From Astragalus membranaceus (Eukaryota; Streptophyta; Magnoliopsida; Fabales; Fabaceae): a stretch of DNA of 64,000 nucleotides. The stretch is taken from NCBI GenBank assembly GCA_039519185.1, contig CM076848.1, forward strand, positions 120,132,656 to 120,196,655, written 5' to 3'. Shown here one piece after another: positions 22,591 through 34,134 of the stretch (positions are counted from its first letter, which is position 1; each line of letters begins with the position of its first letter). Made by a program: the position numbers and the translations under genes. The notes beneath the pieces are model-generated. The model did not search any database. It was not told the DNA's origin and saw only the letters and a program-made list of their open reading frames with translations.

Positions 22591-23110
22591 CTGCTGGTGA
22601 GGTATTGCTTAATGTCATGGTACCAAGGTTGACTACCGGATTCTTCTTCAATTGCCAGGCAGCAGTCATAACAGTTGTCAAGTTCTTATCACAATTGACG
22701 TTGAACATAGAAGACAGAGTTGCCAAGGCGTCAGCCAATTGATTCTCATTGCGAGGTATGTGCTGGAAGGTGATTCCCTCAAAAGGCTTGATTAGCTCTT
22801 GAATGTAATCACGGTAGGGGATCAAATCTGGGTTTCTTGTTTTCCAGTCACCTTTCACTTGATGGATAACCAGAGTTGAATCCCCATACACGTCGAGCCT
22901 TTTGACTTTCCAATCTAAAGCTGCCTTTATGCCCAAGATACACGCTTCATACTTTGCGATATTATTTGTGACGTAGAAACTTAGCCTTGCAGTGAATGGT
23001 ATGAACCGATTATCAGGAGAGATCAACACTGCTACAGCCCCGTGTCCCCACATATTAGAGGCACCGTCAAACAGCACTCTCCATCTTTCATCCTCCTGGG
23101 ATTTGCCTTC
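22556..23110 (-). pseudogene. Second (archaeal-type) RNase H of Tat pol, copy B
   Basis: The frame is continuous over 173 codons and contains all four acidic motifs (FDGAS, AKYEA, YGDST, LADALA), so the domain itself looks intact. It is disconnected from upstream RNase H by a one-base deletion at about 23118 and ends at a TGA at about 22556. Copy A has a stop inside this domain instead. Confidence 0.9.
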
Positions 23111-24799
23111 GTCAAATAAACCATAATGTCCTCATCAGGGAATTCACATTGCATGGACTGATAATCTTCAACTGGTTGCTGTGCCAGATAGTCTGCTAAT
23201 GTGCTACCTTTGATTGCTTTCTCAGTTACATACACGAGGTCATACTCTGACAGGAGCATTTTCCAGCGAGCAATTCTACCTGTGAGCGCAGGTTTCTCAA
23301 AGATGTACTTGATTGGATCCATTTTGGATACCAACCATGTAGTGTGACTCAGCATATATTGTCTTAACCGGTGCGCAGCCCAGGCCAAGGCGCAACAAGT
23401 CTTTTCTATTGGTGAATACCTGGTCTCGCAATCTGTGAACTTCTTGCTCAGGTAATATATTGCATGTTCTTTCTTTCCTGACTTGTCGTGTTGCCCCAGC
23501 ACGCAACCCATTGGATTATCCAGCACTGTGAGATATAGAATGAGAGGTCTGCCCGGCACAGGTGGCATTAGGACAGGAGGGTTCTGTAGGTACACCTTGA
23601 TCTTCTTAAAGGCTTCTTGGCATTGATCATTCCACCTCACCTCTTGATTCTTGCACAGCAGTTTAAAAATTGGCTCGCAAGTTGCGGTTAGCTGAAAGAT
23701 GAATCGAGAGATGTAATTCAGTCTCCCCAGAAAACCACGTACTTCTTTCTCCGTTCTTGGTGTTGGCATTTCAAGGATGGCTCGCACCTTGTCCGGGTCC
23801 ATCTCTATTCCCTTTTGGCAAACCATGAAGCCCAACAACTTCCTTGACCTAACCCCAAATGTACACTTGGCGGGATTCAGCCTGAGTTTATACTTTTTGA
23901 GACGTTCAAACAGCTTCTGCAGGTTAATGACATGCTCTTCATCGGTCTTGGACTTAGCAATCATATCGTCGACATACACCTCAATTTCTTTATGCATCAG
24001 GTCATGGAACAAAGTTACCATTGCTCTTTGATACGTTTCCCCGGCATTTTTCAATCCGAAAGGCATGACCTTGTAGCAGAATGTACCCCAAAGGGTTATG
24101 AAGGTGGTTTTCTCCATATCTTCTAGAGCCATCTTGATCTGGTTATAGCCTGGAAAACCGTCTATAAAGGAGAACATTGAGTGTTGCGCAGTGCTGTCCA
24201 CCAAAACATCGATGTGAGGTAGGGGAAAATCATCTTTAGGGCTTGCTTTGTTTAGATCACGGTAGTCGACGCACATTCAAACCTTGCCATCTTTCTTGGG
24301 GACCGGAACGACGTTTGCTACCCACTCAGGATATTTTGCCACAGCCAAAAACCCTGCATCAAACTGTTTCTTGACTTCATCTCTAATCTTCAGAGACATC
24401 TCAGGCTTCATCCGCCTCAACTTTTGCTTCACTGGAGGACATTCTGGTTTTACCGGAAGTCTATGCTCAACAATGTCTATGTTCAACCCTGGCATGTCTT
24501 GGTACGACCAAGCAAATATATCCATATAATCCCGCAAGAGCTGAATTAGCCTCTCTCGCTCACTGTTCTCCATCGCTGTACCAACTTTGATTTCTTTCCT
24601 GTTTTCCTCAGTACCCAAATTAACCATTTCTGTGGGCTCCCCATGCGGCTCAATGATCTTCTCTTCTTGTTCTATCATTCTCATAATCTCCGGAGGAGTA
24701 TCCCAATCATTCTCAACATCTCCCTCGGTTTGGTTAACCGGGTTATCAAAATCAAAGTATGAATTGTGGGCGTTGTTATCATCAAGAATTTTATTTGAT
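23111..24799 (-). pseudogene. Reverse transcriptase and degenerate RNase H of Tat pol, copy B
   Basis: A 414-codon frame (23032-24276) covers RT from MCVDYRDLNK through the catalytic YVDD to the degenerate RNase H (ILYLTVLDN; KKEHAIYYLSKKF) and the linker GSTLADYLAQQP, then goes out of frame at about 23118. It is separated by a TGA (shared with copy A, CGA to TGA type) from the 5' part at 24277-24799, which starts just after the same possible splice acceptor (24800-24801) seen in copy A. This is the best-preserved RT of the two Tat copies. Confidence 0.92.
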
Positions 24800-25020
24800 C
24801 TGCATTGAAATTAAGTGACGAATAAAAATAAAGCAGAGACACGCAAAGGAAAGATGAACAAAGAGAATTTTATTCAAAATAAAACTTTGTTGATTGATGA
24901 AGTTTGATAAAACATGCACGCCCGAATGAAAATATCCCAAGGCCTTGGGCAGGGCCGAGGGATTTGCATTACAATGAAGCATTACTCTAAATTAAGAATC
25001 ACGGGAAAGTCCATGGACTC
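24800..25020 (-). other. Linker or possible intron between G-patch and RT, copy B
   Basis: It is equivalent to 2832-2980 but about 35 bp longer, with extra sequence around 24925-24956 that copy A lacks. It carries the same acceptor-like AATGCAG. Donor not identified. Confidence 0.35.
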
Positions 25021-26062
25021 CTAGTTTTGCATTTCTTCTCCTGTAGCACAACGGCGCACCAAACCAGCAGCACCGCCACTTGCACTTGATTCCTCTCCAA
25101 CAGCATTGACCTGGTCAGGGTACAGCACACCAGCACTTATGAAATTCTGACTGAGATCCCCAATGATCATCCTCCTCTGGCTAGGGGTCCTTCCTCTAAG
25201 TTTGAGCAGCCATTTCTCTCTTCTGTCAGTTGCCAGCTTCTCCCTGTCAGCAAGGGTTGGAATGTAGCCAATTCCGAACTTCTCAGAGTTCCCATTCAGT
25301 TGAACTGGTGCTACAATCCCTTGGGCAGCTTTCCCCAGGCCTTTCCCAACTTGATAGCCGTGTCTCAGCATTACTTTTGCCATCATCAGGTCTCCTTTAA
25401 ACCACTTGGGCTTCAGCATAGGTTCACTAACAAAGACAGCATTTGAGATTCCCAACCCTTGGAAGGCAGTCTCGAAGGACTCCTCCGCTGATCCAACATA
25501 GTACTCAGGTGGTGATCTATTTATGAGTGTTTCCTCCTCTCCTGATACCACTATCAGCTTTCCCTCAGCCACAAGTTTGAGTTTTTGGTGAAGCGAAGAA
25601 GGTACTGCCCCGGCAGCATGTATCCATGGACGTCCCAATAGGCAACTGTGAGAAGAATTGATATCCATTACTTGGAAGGAGACGTAGAACACTTCAGGTC
25701 CTACTTGCACAGGCATCTACACTCCTCCATTTACTTCTTTTATTGAGCCATCGAATGCTCTCACCAAGGTAGAACTGGGTTTCAGATAAGAACAGTCTAC
25801 ATCCAGCCGATCCATCGTAGACTTGGGCATCACATTCAGTGACGAGCCGTTATCAATGAGTACCCTTGCTAACATGTAATCCCCACATTTTACATAAATA
25901 TGGAGGGCCTGATTGTGGTTCTTCCCTACAGGAGGTAGTTCGGCATCTGTGAAGGTTAGGTAGTTGGAAGCTACGATATTCCCGACAATACCATCCAGTT
26001 GGTTGACGGTAATATCATGAGAAACGTGAGCTTCGTTCAAGATTTTCAACAACGCAGCCCGG
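25021..26062 (-). pseudogene. Tat protease and G-patch domain, copy B
   Basis: It has the same layout as 2981-4061: protease motif LIDNGSS at about 25845-25862, an inherited TAG at about 25717, then a 231-residue frame with the G-patch (MLRHGYQVGKGLGK ... FGIGY). It ends at a private TAG at 25021 where copy A reads Trp. CCCGG at 26058-26062 is the left TSD of the element inserted here. Confidence 0.88.
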
Positions 26063-27343
26063 TGTTAAGACTTTTGGCAAGTGTACCAATTGTCGTCGCA
26101 AGTAATAAAATACGGTAAGTAACCGGTCGATTCCACAGGGATTGCGCGTTAAAAACAATAGCAAAGTTGCAAATTCTTAGATTGTAAAGGTTTGGTAATA
26201 TGAGTAACAGTAACGGTACACAAAACGTGATTTAAGAATACGAGAAAAACGACTAGGGATCGAATCCTCTCTCCTCGCCTATCACATGAACCTTAGCCAA
26301 TTCAAGTTAATTATTCAATTTCTAGATTCAATTCACTAATTAAGGTCAAGGGCAATTCCTTGCCTCAAGACCCCTATTACCCTAAGAGTGACCCTAATTC
26401 CTTAGGTGAGACATGCCAAAGGGTAATGCATTGAGATCGAGAATTTTACACGAATTCACCTAAGCCATCACATATCCCTATGCTGATTACTAGCAGATGA
26501 TCTAACTACCCAATTTCCAACTACTAATTCATATTCTTATGCAATCACTAGCCTGGATCATCACAATTATCATATGTAATTGAAAAGCATTAAGAGCATA
26601 GGTATTTAGACAAAGTAAATCGAATAACAACTAAATTGATTAGAACAATGGTTCACATGATAGGGTTGGGAGATTCATCTCTCCCTAATCTAAGCAAATT
26701 AGTTACAATCCATCCTAAGAGTAGAAACCAACATAAAATAGAAAACAAACATAAAGGTAGACATTAGAACCTTCACTCCCTTGTTCCCAAGTGGTGAGAA
26801 GGCCCCAAAATCGCACCCTCCAGCTGCTCCAAAGTGTGGCTCAGATCCAAAGACGAAGTCCTCAGGAAAAACGCTGAAACCGCTTTAAAAACCCTAATTT
26901 TCGCTCACCATCGCGACGCGACCCGTGACCATCGCGTCGCGAAATAGGACAGAAACATCTGGCTTTGCAAAAATTCCTCCTTGTCGCGTCGTGAACCCTC
27001 CTGGTCGCGACGCGATATTAAACAGAAAGTCCTGGCTTTGCAAAACTCCTCCTGGTCGCGTCGCAAACCCTCCTGGTCGCGACACGATATTGAACAGAAA
27101 TCAAATCCCTCCATTTTGCTGCATTTCCGGGCAAATGTCTGGTTCGCCGAATGATGCCACAACCAATTAGAGGTCTTCAAGTCCAATTTAGCTCCAAAAG
27201 TGAAGGAATTACTTACAAATGAACTTCCTACTACAATTATGTAAAACTAGACTAAATCCCAGATAATGACTGTGATACAATGAAAAACCTGCACAATTGG
27301 TCTTAAAAATTCCTAACTTACATCATATGATTGAGAGTCAACA
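26063..27343 (-). repeat. 3' LTR of the LARD-like element
   Basis: It runs TGTTAAGAC ... GAGTCAACA on the plus strand, 1281 bp, the same length as the solo LTR at 4062-5342. It contains the CpG inverted-repeat cluster near 26911-27090. Confidence 0.93.
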
Positions 27344-27362
27344 CAACCCCAAACTTAAACTT
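27344..27362 (-). other. Polypurine tract of the LARD-like element
   Basis: On the minus strand TTAAGTTTGGGGTTG directly precedes the LTR start TGTTGACTC. Two further copies of TAAGTTTGGGGT lie inside the element at about 27935-27946 and 27969-27980. Confidence 0.8.
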
Positions 27363-28853
27363 TTGCTTGTCCTCAAGCAAACATTCAATTCAGACTGTGG
27401 CTGTTTTTCTATTTAGCTGTTACATATAATACATCAACCTTAAACACATCAGCACATCAACTATCATCATCAACCTAATACAATGGCAGGACAACTGAAT
27501 TGGAAATACCGAATCATAAGCAGGCAGCATTCTCAAGTTTTCTCTGTACACACATCTCACCAGTGTTTCACTCTTGAGGTGTTTCGGGTATTCACTCAAT
27601 TCACAGTACATGCATCATCGTTTCATAGGCTTGACAGAGTTCTATATCATTCTATACAAATGAAATGCATCCACACATTTTGAGGACTTTAAGGGTTATA
27701 GCGGGGCTTAGGTAAGGGTGGATAAATTTGGATAAGTAGGTTGCACTTGGAGTTAGGCCTACCTCTCTTTTTGTTATTTTCACTCAATTTACTTGTCACC
27801 CATTTTCCCAAAGCATTCAACAAAACAAGAGAAGGATTTTATTTATTTATTTTTTTTCTTTTTTTTGATATATATATATATATATATACATTATATATAT
27901 TTTTTTCTTTTCTTGTTCATTCTCTTGTATACCACCCCAAACTTATAATGTTGCTATTCCACGAGCAACCCCAAACTTAGAATTTTTCCCACTCTCACGG
28001 CTTTTGTTACCTAACTCCAAGTTAAGAATTAACTAGGCTAAGATTTTCAGAGAAACAGCATACAATTTTTAACAATAGGCTCAGAAGGGCTAGCAGAGGA
28101 TAAGCATTAGTTAGGTGCGGTTTGAAAGGCTCAGGGGTGCCAAAAGAAATGCCTCAGTGTGTATGAAAATCAAATGCAAAAACGATTAAGCACAATGTCA
28201 AGTTCTGCAGACTAATGCAGGCAAGGAATACACACAATATATATAAGAACGTGTTTAGGCTCAAACCTCACGGTTGGGATCGTAGAGATAGAACTTGAGA
28301 GATGCTGCTCACAGATGATAAAGGACTTCTGCAACTTTTGTCATGACCCCTGCTATTACTTGATGATAAAACTTGACGTGCGAGTGTCAAAAGGAAAAAT
28401 GCAAACATGTGACCCCAAATGCCACACATCATCACCATTGACGCTGCTATAACAAAACAAAAACAAAATATAGGGCAGTGGTGCCTCAATATCACAGAGT
28501 AAGTCAAAATTATAGAGTACAGACCAAAATGCAAAATAAAGTCAAAAAGGGAGAAGTACAACTAAAAGTGCAAAATAAAATGTCTGAATAAAACAAGAGA
28601 ATGATAAATGAGCCTCCTGCTCAAGAGAATGAAAAGTGGCGCTCACCAGTGGGTTGCCTCCCACCAAGCGCTTCTTTAACGTCACTAGCTTGACGTTTGT
28701 CATCCCACTATTAAGGTGGCTGATATGACACAAAGAAAACATCATCCTTCTTCTTTCGCTTCTGGGGCAGGAACATCATGAATTTGAAACATAGTTGTAG
28801 ATGCTTCCATACCCTTTTAAGGTGAAGGGTGATGAATAAGGCATAGAAGGAGT
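27363..28853 (-). other. Non-coding internal region of LARD-like element
   Basis: It is an AT-rich region with a T-rich tract and a (TA)n microsatellite at about 27868-27900, the two extra PPT-like motifs, and a segment at 28640-28700 on the strand of the element. No frame has recognisable domains. Confidence 0.6.
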
Positions 28854-29185
28854 CTAAGTATATGTCAATCTCCTCACTTCTATCCTCCTTGCTACTTGGA
28901 AGAATAATAGGAACCATGATTTGTTGGGTTTTTTATGTTGTGTTTTCACCCCTTCCCCACATTGGGAGCTTTGATCTTCCCTCCAAACTACATGCTCCTC
29001 CATTTCAATCTTTTCTTCTTCCTCATCTTCCTTATCCTCCCCAGATTCTTCTTTTGTTGGGGCTTGTTCTTCTTGTTCCTCATTGGTAGTGCATAACCAT
29101 GGGTAATTTTCTGACATAGTTACCCACTCATCCTCACAGTTGCACTCCACAAGATACTCCCCACAAGAATCGCAAAAGGTGCGTG
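28854..29185 (-). pseudogene. Acidic Cys-containing ORF of LARD-like element, 3' part
   Basis: This continues the frame that begins at 34339 and is broken by the mini element. It starts with a Cys-rich motif (TFCDSCGEYLVECNC, spacing CxxC then CxC) followed by a strongly acidic stretch rich in Glu (EEEEKIEMEE) and a basic end. The Cys pattern could bind a metal. I do not recognise the protein; a relic of gag or of an accessory ORF is possible. Confidence 0.5.
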
Positions 29186-30713
29186 TCACATGTAACGCCC
29201 CAAAAATAATTAACTGATTAATTAAATTATTAAAAATAAATTGGAGGTGAAATAGGAATTAATTAAGAGAATAATAAATAATATGACGAGGGAGGGGTTG
29301 ATTTGGGAAAATGAGAGGGTGTAACTGTGAGCCCAGCGCGGGAGGGCCCACAACTTAAACCCTAAAGTAACTGCGACTCTCCTCATTCTTCACAATTGTG
29401 CGAAATTGAGAGAGTGAGAAGAGAGGGAGTGGTGCGCGGCTAGGAGAGAAGAGAGAAGAAGGAGAGGCGCGATTTCTTTCAAGGAGGAAGCCGTGTTTCG
29501 TTCGTGTGTTCGTGAGTTCGTTTTCGTGTCTCGTTCTTCATAATTTGGAGCTTACGTCAATAGAGGTAAGAGTGGGTTTTAACACTAATAATGGGTTATG
29601 ATGGGGGTATATGGGTAGTTAGGGTTTGGTTGGATTATTTGCGATGTTGGATTGAAATTGATGATGGTGCGATGTTGCTATTGTTGTTATTTCGCATGAT
29701 ATGTTGTTATTGAGTCTTCAATGGTGTTTGTCTTTATGTGATGATTGATTTTGATGATATATGATGTTGATGATGATTCTTGATAATGGCGGGTGGGTTG
29801 TGGTTGTCGATCATATCGTGATGTGGAATCGTTAAAAATCTGGTTTCTAGTGGTTGTTGTGCAAAGAGGGAATTGATGTGCTGAAATTTCGTTTTGAAGC
29901 CGTTTTGATAGGTGTCCAGTATTTCTGTGATTGTGACTTCATTATTGGCCCCAATTGCGTGGGGTTTGTTCCATTGGGAAGTAGACACGATTCCCTTCAC
30001 TTTAGGCACTGGTTTCGCTAAATTTGAGTCAGTATAACTGGAGAAAACATTTTTAGAAAATGGGTAAAAGAATATGAAAAACTGCATGAAACCGTATGGG
30101 TATAGGTTCAATGTTTTGTTCATAAATCTTTCCACCGAACTCGGTTTCGGATGATTTTTATCTCATTGTAAACCAGACCCACGGGGCTTCAATTTAGACA
30201 CGGATTTCGTTTCATTTGGTTGAGAATTCAAAGAGAAAACTGGGTTACAATTTAGCTAACAGAAGCTGTCGAACTTCTGTACTCTGAGAGGTATTTTGCA
30301 AAACTGTACTATTTGGGTACCTAAACAAATAAATAAAAATTATTTCTAGAAACTAGACATCTCAAGCTTTCCAGAGGATATTCGTTTGCAAAATTCCGAC
30401 ATCGTTTGATATGCTAAATTAATTGTCGGAGTTCGTGCAGAGTTGCTGAGAAATACTGCTCCTTAGCTGTTTAGTAAAATGGTCGAACGAATAGGACGTT
30501 GTGCTGGTTATTGTCGCTGCCCTTGTGTCCTGTGTGTGGGCGCGCCTAGTGCGTAAGTTCAGGCATTGTCTAGTGGTGCTGTGCACCAATTTGTGGTGTT
30601 GCGTGTGTCTGTCGTGCTGGTGTTGTCTGGTGGTGCTGTGCGCCAATTTCTGTGCCGTGTGTGTGTTTTGGTTGTGCGCGCTGTTTGGCGTGATGTGTAC
30701 AGGTGATATGTGG

Positions 30714-30898
30714 CAGCTGTGATGCTGTAAACAGGTGAGAGTTATGAGGTAGCTGTGATGCTACGACACGTGGTATTTCTGTGTGATAATAATTTTGGTG
30801 GTATGGTATTTATTAATTAAATGCTCCGAGTATGTGTATCTATGCATGAATCATGAGTCGCATTGTCATATGCATCTTCGAGGTAGCTGTGATGCTAC
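30714..30898 (+). repeat. Three hairpins with identical TGTGAT loop in mini-element LTR
   Basis: Stem CAGC/GCTG at 30714-30727, and stem GTAGC/GCTAC at 30749-30764 and 30883-30898, all enclose TGTGAT. The first stem differs from the others on both arms and still pairs. The same three occur in the 3' LTR near 33337, 33372 and 33506. Confidence 0.85.
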
Positions 30899-31234
30899 AA
30901 CACGTGATTATTTTGGTGGTATGCCCGTCGTGGCCTTTTACGAGATCGGTACCGCATGCATATGCCCAGAGGGGTTGCATTCGTTCATGAGTCCATTTAT
31001 AATATTTACCAATGGAGTTTGTGCCTCGTGCCGTGATATGATGCATTGAATTCTATGTGCTTGCTGTGAGTTACCTGCTACTTATTTACTCCTGTCATTG
31101 CTTATTATTTCTGTTAATGCTCACCCCTTCTGCTTGGAATGTTGCTCTTACGTGGCAACGCTGCAGGTAACTGCGAGTGAAGGTCTCCGGCTTTCCTATC
31201 TTCTGTCGGGTCGTGTCGTCGCTTTGAAATGTAA

Positions 31235-31238
<4 letters not shown>

Positions 31239-31267
<29 letters not shown>
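31239..31267 (+). repeat. 29-base G homopolymer
   Basis: The run follows GTAACACC. The same place in the 3' LTR (33876-33886) has only 11 G, so the tract expanded or contracted after insertion. Confidence 0.95.
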
Positions 31268-31516
31268 CGTAAACGCTATTCATTTAGATATCAATATGTA
31301 TTTGAGACTTCGAGTTGTGGTTTAAGACCCTTTAATGTGAAGACGTGTTTTGATGATTATTTTTCCGCTGCTATGAGATTTCGAAATTATCTGACGTTAT
31401 TAATCGAGATCGTTTTTGAGAGTAAAGTGTAACGCCTTTTTCAATATGGCGAAGTTAAATTGCGAAGAACTCTGATTTTATTTAAAATAAATGAGGTTTA
31501 AGGAAAGGGTGTTACA

Positions 31517-31827
31517 TTAGTGGTATCAGAGCAATGGTTGGTCCGTCCGGCCAAGTCGTCGAGTCGTTGTGTCGATTAACGACCAACTGTTGTCTTTTAG
31601 TACTAACCATTGTTTACATTGCAGGTTGTTCGAATCAGGTAAACTTTTTGGATTGTTCGGTTCTAACCGGACCGCTTGTGTGCTTTATTGTGTTTCCGTG
31701 TGAACTCTGTGTTTTTGTTTTTGGTATTACTTTTCCTGTTGTGTGAATTTGTATGTGCTTGTTAGTGGAGGAATGTTAGCTTCGGCGGGTAAGTTTCGAG
31801 GACGAAATTATTTAAGTGGGGGAGGGT
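31517..31827 (+). other. Internal remnant of mini element: PBS, pol tail, PPT
   Basis: The PBS TGGTATCAGAGC is at 31521-31532. The codons TTCGAGGACGAAATTATT followed by TAA at about 31795-31815 give FEDEII. The PPT is at 31814-31827. Between PBS and tail there is no identifiable gag or pol domain. Confidence 0.9.
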
Positions 31828-34134
31828 TGTAACGCCCCAAAAATAATTAACTGATTAATTAAATTATTAAAAATAAATTGGAGGTGAAATAGGAATTAAT
31901 TAAGAGAATAATAAATAATATGACGAGGGAGGGGTTGATTTGGGAAAATGAGAGGGTGTAACTATGAGCCCAGCGCGGGAGGGCCCACAGCTTAAACCCT
32001 AAAGTAACTGCGACTCTCCTCATTCTTCACAATTGTGCGAAATTGAGAGAGTGAGAAGAGAGGGAGTGGTGCGCGGCTAGGAGAGAAGAGAGAAGAAGGA
32101 GAGGCGCGATTTCTTTGAAGGAGGAAGCCGTGTTCCGTTCGTGAGTTCGTGTCTCGTTCTTCATAATTTGGAGCTTACGTCAATAGAGGTAAGGGTGGGT
32201 TTTAACACTAATAATGGGTTACGATGGGGGTATATGGGTAGTTAGGGTTTGGTTGGATTATTTGCGATTTTGGATTGAAATTGATGATGGTGCGATGTTG
32301 CTATTGTTGTTATTTCGCATGATGTGTTGTTATTGAGTCTTCAATGGTGTTTGTCTTTATGTGATGATTGATTTGGATGATATATGATGTTGATGATGAT
32401 TCTTGATAATGGCGGGTGGGTTGTGGTTGTCGATCATATCGTGATGTGGAATCGTTAAAAATCTGGTTTCTAGTGGTTGTTGTGCAAAGAGGGAATTGAT
32501 GTGCTGAAATTTCGTTTTGAAGCCGTTTTGATAGGTGTCCAGTATTTCTGTGATTGTGACTTCATTATTGGCCCCAATTGCGTGGGGTTTGTTCCATTGG
32601 GAAGTAGACACGATTCCCTTCACTTTAGGCACTGGTTTCGCTAAATTTGAGTCAGTATAACTGGAGAAAACATTTTTAGAAAATGGGTAAAAGAATATGA
32701 AAAACTGCATGAAACCGTATGGGTATAGGTTCAATGTTTTGTTCATAAATCTTTCCACCGAACTCGGTTTCGGATGAATTTTATCTCATTGTAAACCAGA
32801 CCCACGGGGCTTCAATTTAGACACGGATTTCGTTTCATTTGGTTGAGAATTCAAAGAGAAAACTGGGTTACAATTTAGCTAACAGAAGCTGTCGAACTTC
32901 TGTACCCTGAGAGGTATTTTGCAAAACTGTACTATTTGGGTACCTAAACAAATAACTAAAAATTATTTCTAGAAACTAGACATCTCAAGCTTTCCATAGG
33001 ATATTCGTTTGCAAAATTCCAACATCGTTTGATATGCTAAATTAATTGTCGGAGTTCGTGCAGAGTTGCTGAGAAATACTGCTCCTTAGCTGTTTAGTAA
33101 AATGGTCGAACGAATAGGACGTTGTGCTGGTTATTGTCGCTGCCCTTGTGTCCTGTGTGTGGGCGCGCCTAGTGCCTAAGTTCAGGCATTGTCTAGTGGT
33201 GCTGTGCACCAATTTGTGGTGTTGCGTGTGTCTGTCGTGCTGGTGTTGTCTGGTGGTGCTGTGCGCCAATTTCTGTGCCGTGTGTGTGTTTTGGTTGTGC
33301 GCGCTGTTTGGCGTGATGTGTACAGGTGATATGTGGCAGCTGTGATGCTGTAAACAGGTGAGAGTTACGAGGTAGCTGTGATGCTACGACACGTGGTATT
33401 TCTGTGTGATAATAATTTTGGTGGTATGGTATTTATTAATTAAATGCTCCGAGTATGTGTATCTATGCATGAATCATGAGTCGCACTGTCATATGCATCT
33501 TCGAGGTAGCTGTGATGCTACAACACGTGATTATTTTGGTGGTATGCCCGTCGTGGCCTTTTACGAGATCGGTACCGCATGCATATGCCCAGAGGGGTTG
33601 CATTCGTTCATGAGTCCATTTATAACGAGTGTTGGTATCTATTTACTAATGGAGTTTGTGCCTCGTGCCGTGATATGATGCATTGAATTCTATGTGCTTG
33701 CTGTGAGTTACCTGCTACTTATTTACTCCTGTCATTGCTTATTATTTCTGTTAATGCTCACCCCTTCTGCTTGGAATGTTGCTCTTACGTGGCAACGCTG
33801 CAGGTAACTGCGAGTGAAGGTCTCCGGCTTTCCTATCTTCTGTCGGGTCGTGTCGTCGCTCTGAAATGTAATACCGGGGGGGGGGGCGTAAACTCTATTC
33901 ATTTAGATATCAATTTGTATTTGAGACTTCGAGTTGTGGTTTAAGACCCTTTAATGTGAAGACGTGTTTTGATGATTATTTTTCCGCTGCTATGAGATTT
34001 CGAAATTATCTGACGTTATTAATCGAGATCGTTTTTGAGAGTAAAGTGTAACGCCTTTTTCAATATGGTGAAGTTAAATTGGAAGAACTCTGATTTTATT
34101 TAAAATAAATGAGGTTTAAGGAAAGGGTGTTACA
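31828..34134 (+). repeat. 3' LTR of mini Tekay-type element
   Basis: It starts TGTAACGCCCC and ends GGGTGTTACA, followed by the TSD TCACA. See the 5' LTR for the differences. Confidence 0.94.

Larger units (their letters stand above)
29191..31516 (+). repeat. 5' LTR of mini Tekay-type element
   Basis: It differs from the 3' LTR by scattered substitutions, a short indel near 29500, a replaced segment near 31000 and the length of a G run, so insertion is fairly recent. Frames inside (for example near 30500-30720 on the plus strand and 29734-30135 on the minus strand) occur in both LTRs and look fortuitous. Confidence 0.94.
29191..34134 (+). mobile_element. Mini Tekay-type LTR element, internal region only 311 bp
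   Basis: LTRs are 29191-31516 (2326 bp) and 31828-34134 (2307 bp), with a perfect TSD TCACA (29186-29190, 34135-34139). The internal region 31517-31827 keeps an initiator-Met PBS (TGGTATCAGAGC) and a PPT (AAGTGGGGGAGGGT). In front of the PPT it keeps codons for FEDEII and a stop, almost the last residues of the 1453-aa Tekay polyprotein at 58261. LTR ends (TGTAACGCCCCAAAA ... AGGGTGTTACA) match that element's LTR read on its sense strand. It is therefore a deletion derivative lacking all protein-coding domains. Confidence 0.94.

Noticed and set aside
28854..29189. Possible host gene exon for the acidic Cys-rich protein
   Set aside because: It lies between the LTRs of the LARD-like element on the element's own strand and continues across the mini-element insertion, so it belongs to the element.
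29734..30135. 133-codon minus-strand frame repeated identically at 32357-32758
   Set aside because: The repetition is simply the two LTRs of the mini element; there are no domains and it runs antisense to the element.
30501..30722. Cys/Trp/Val-rich plus-strand frame repeated at 33124-33345
   Set aside because: LTR sequence with low-complexity translation; its repetition reflects LTR identity, not gene duplication.
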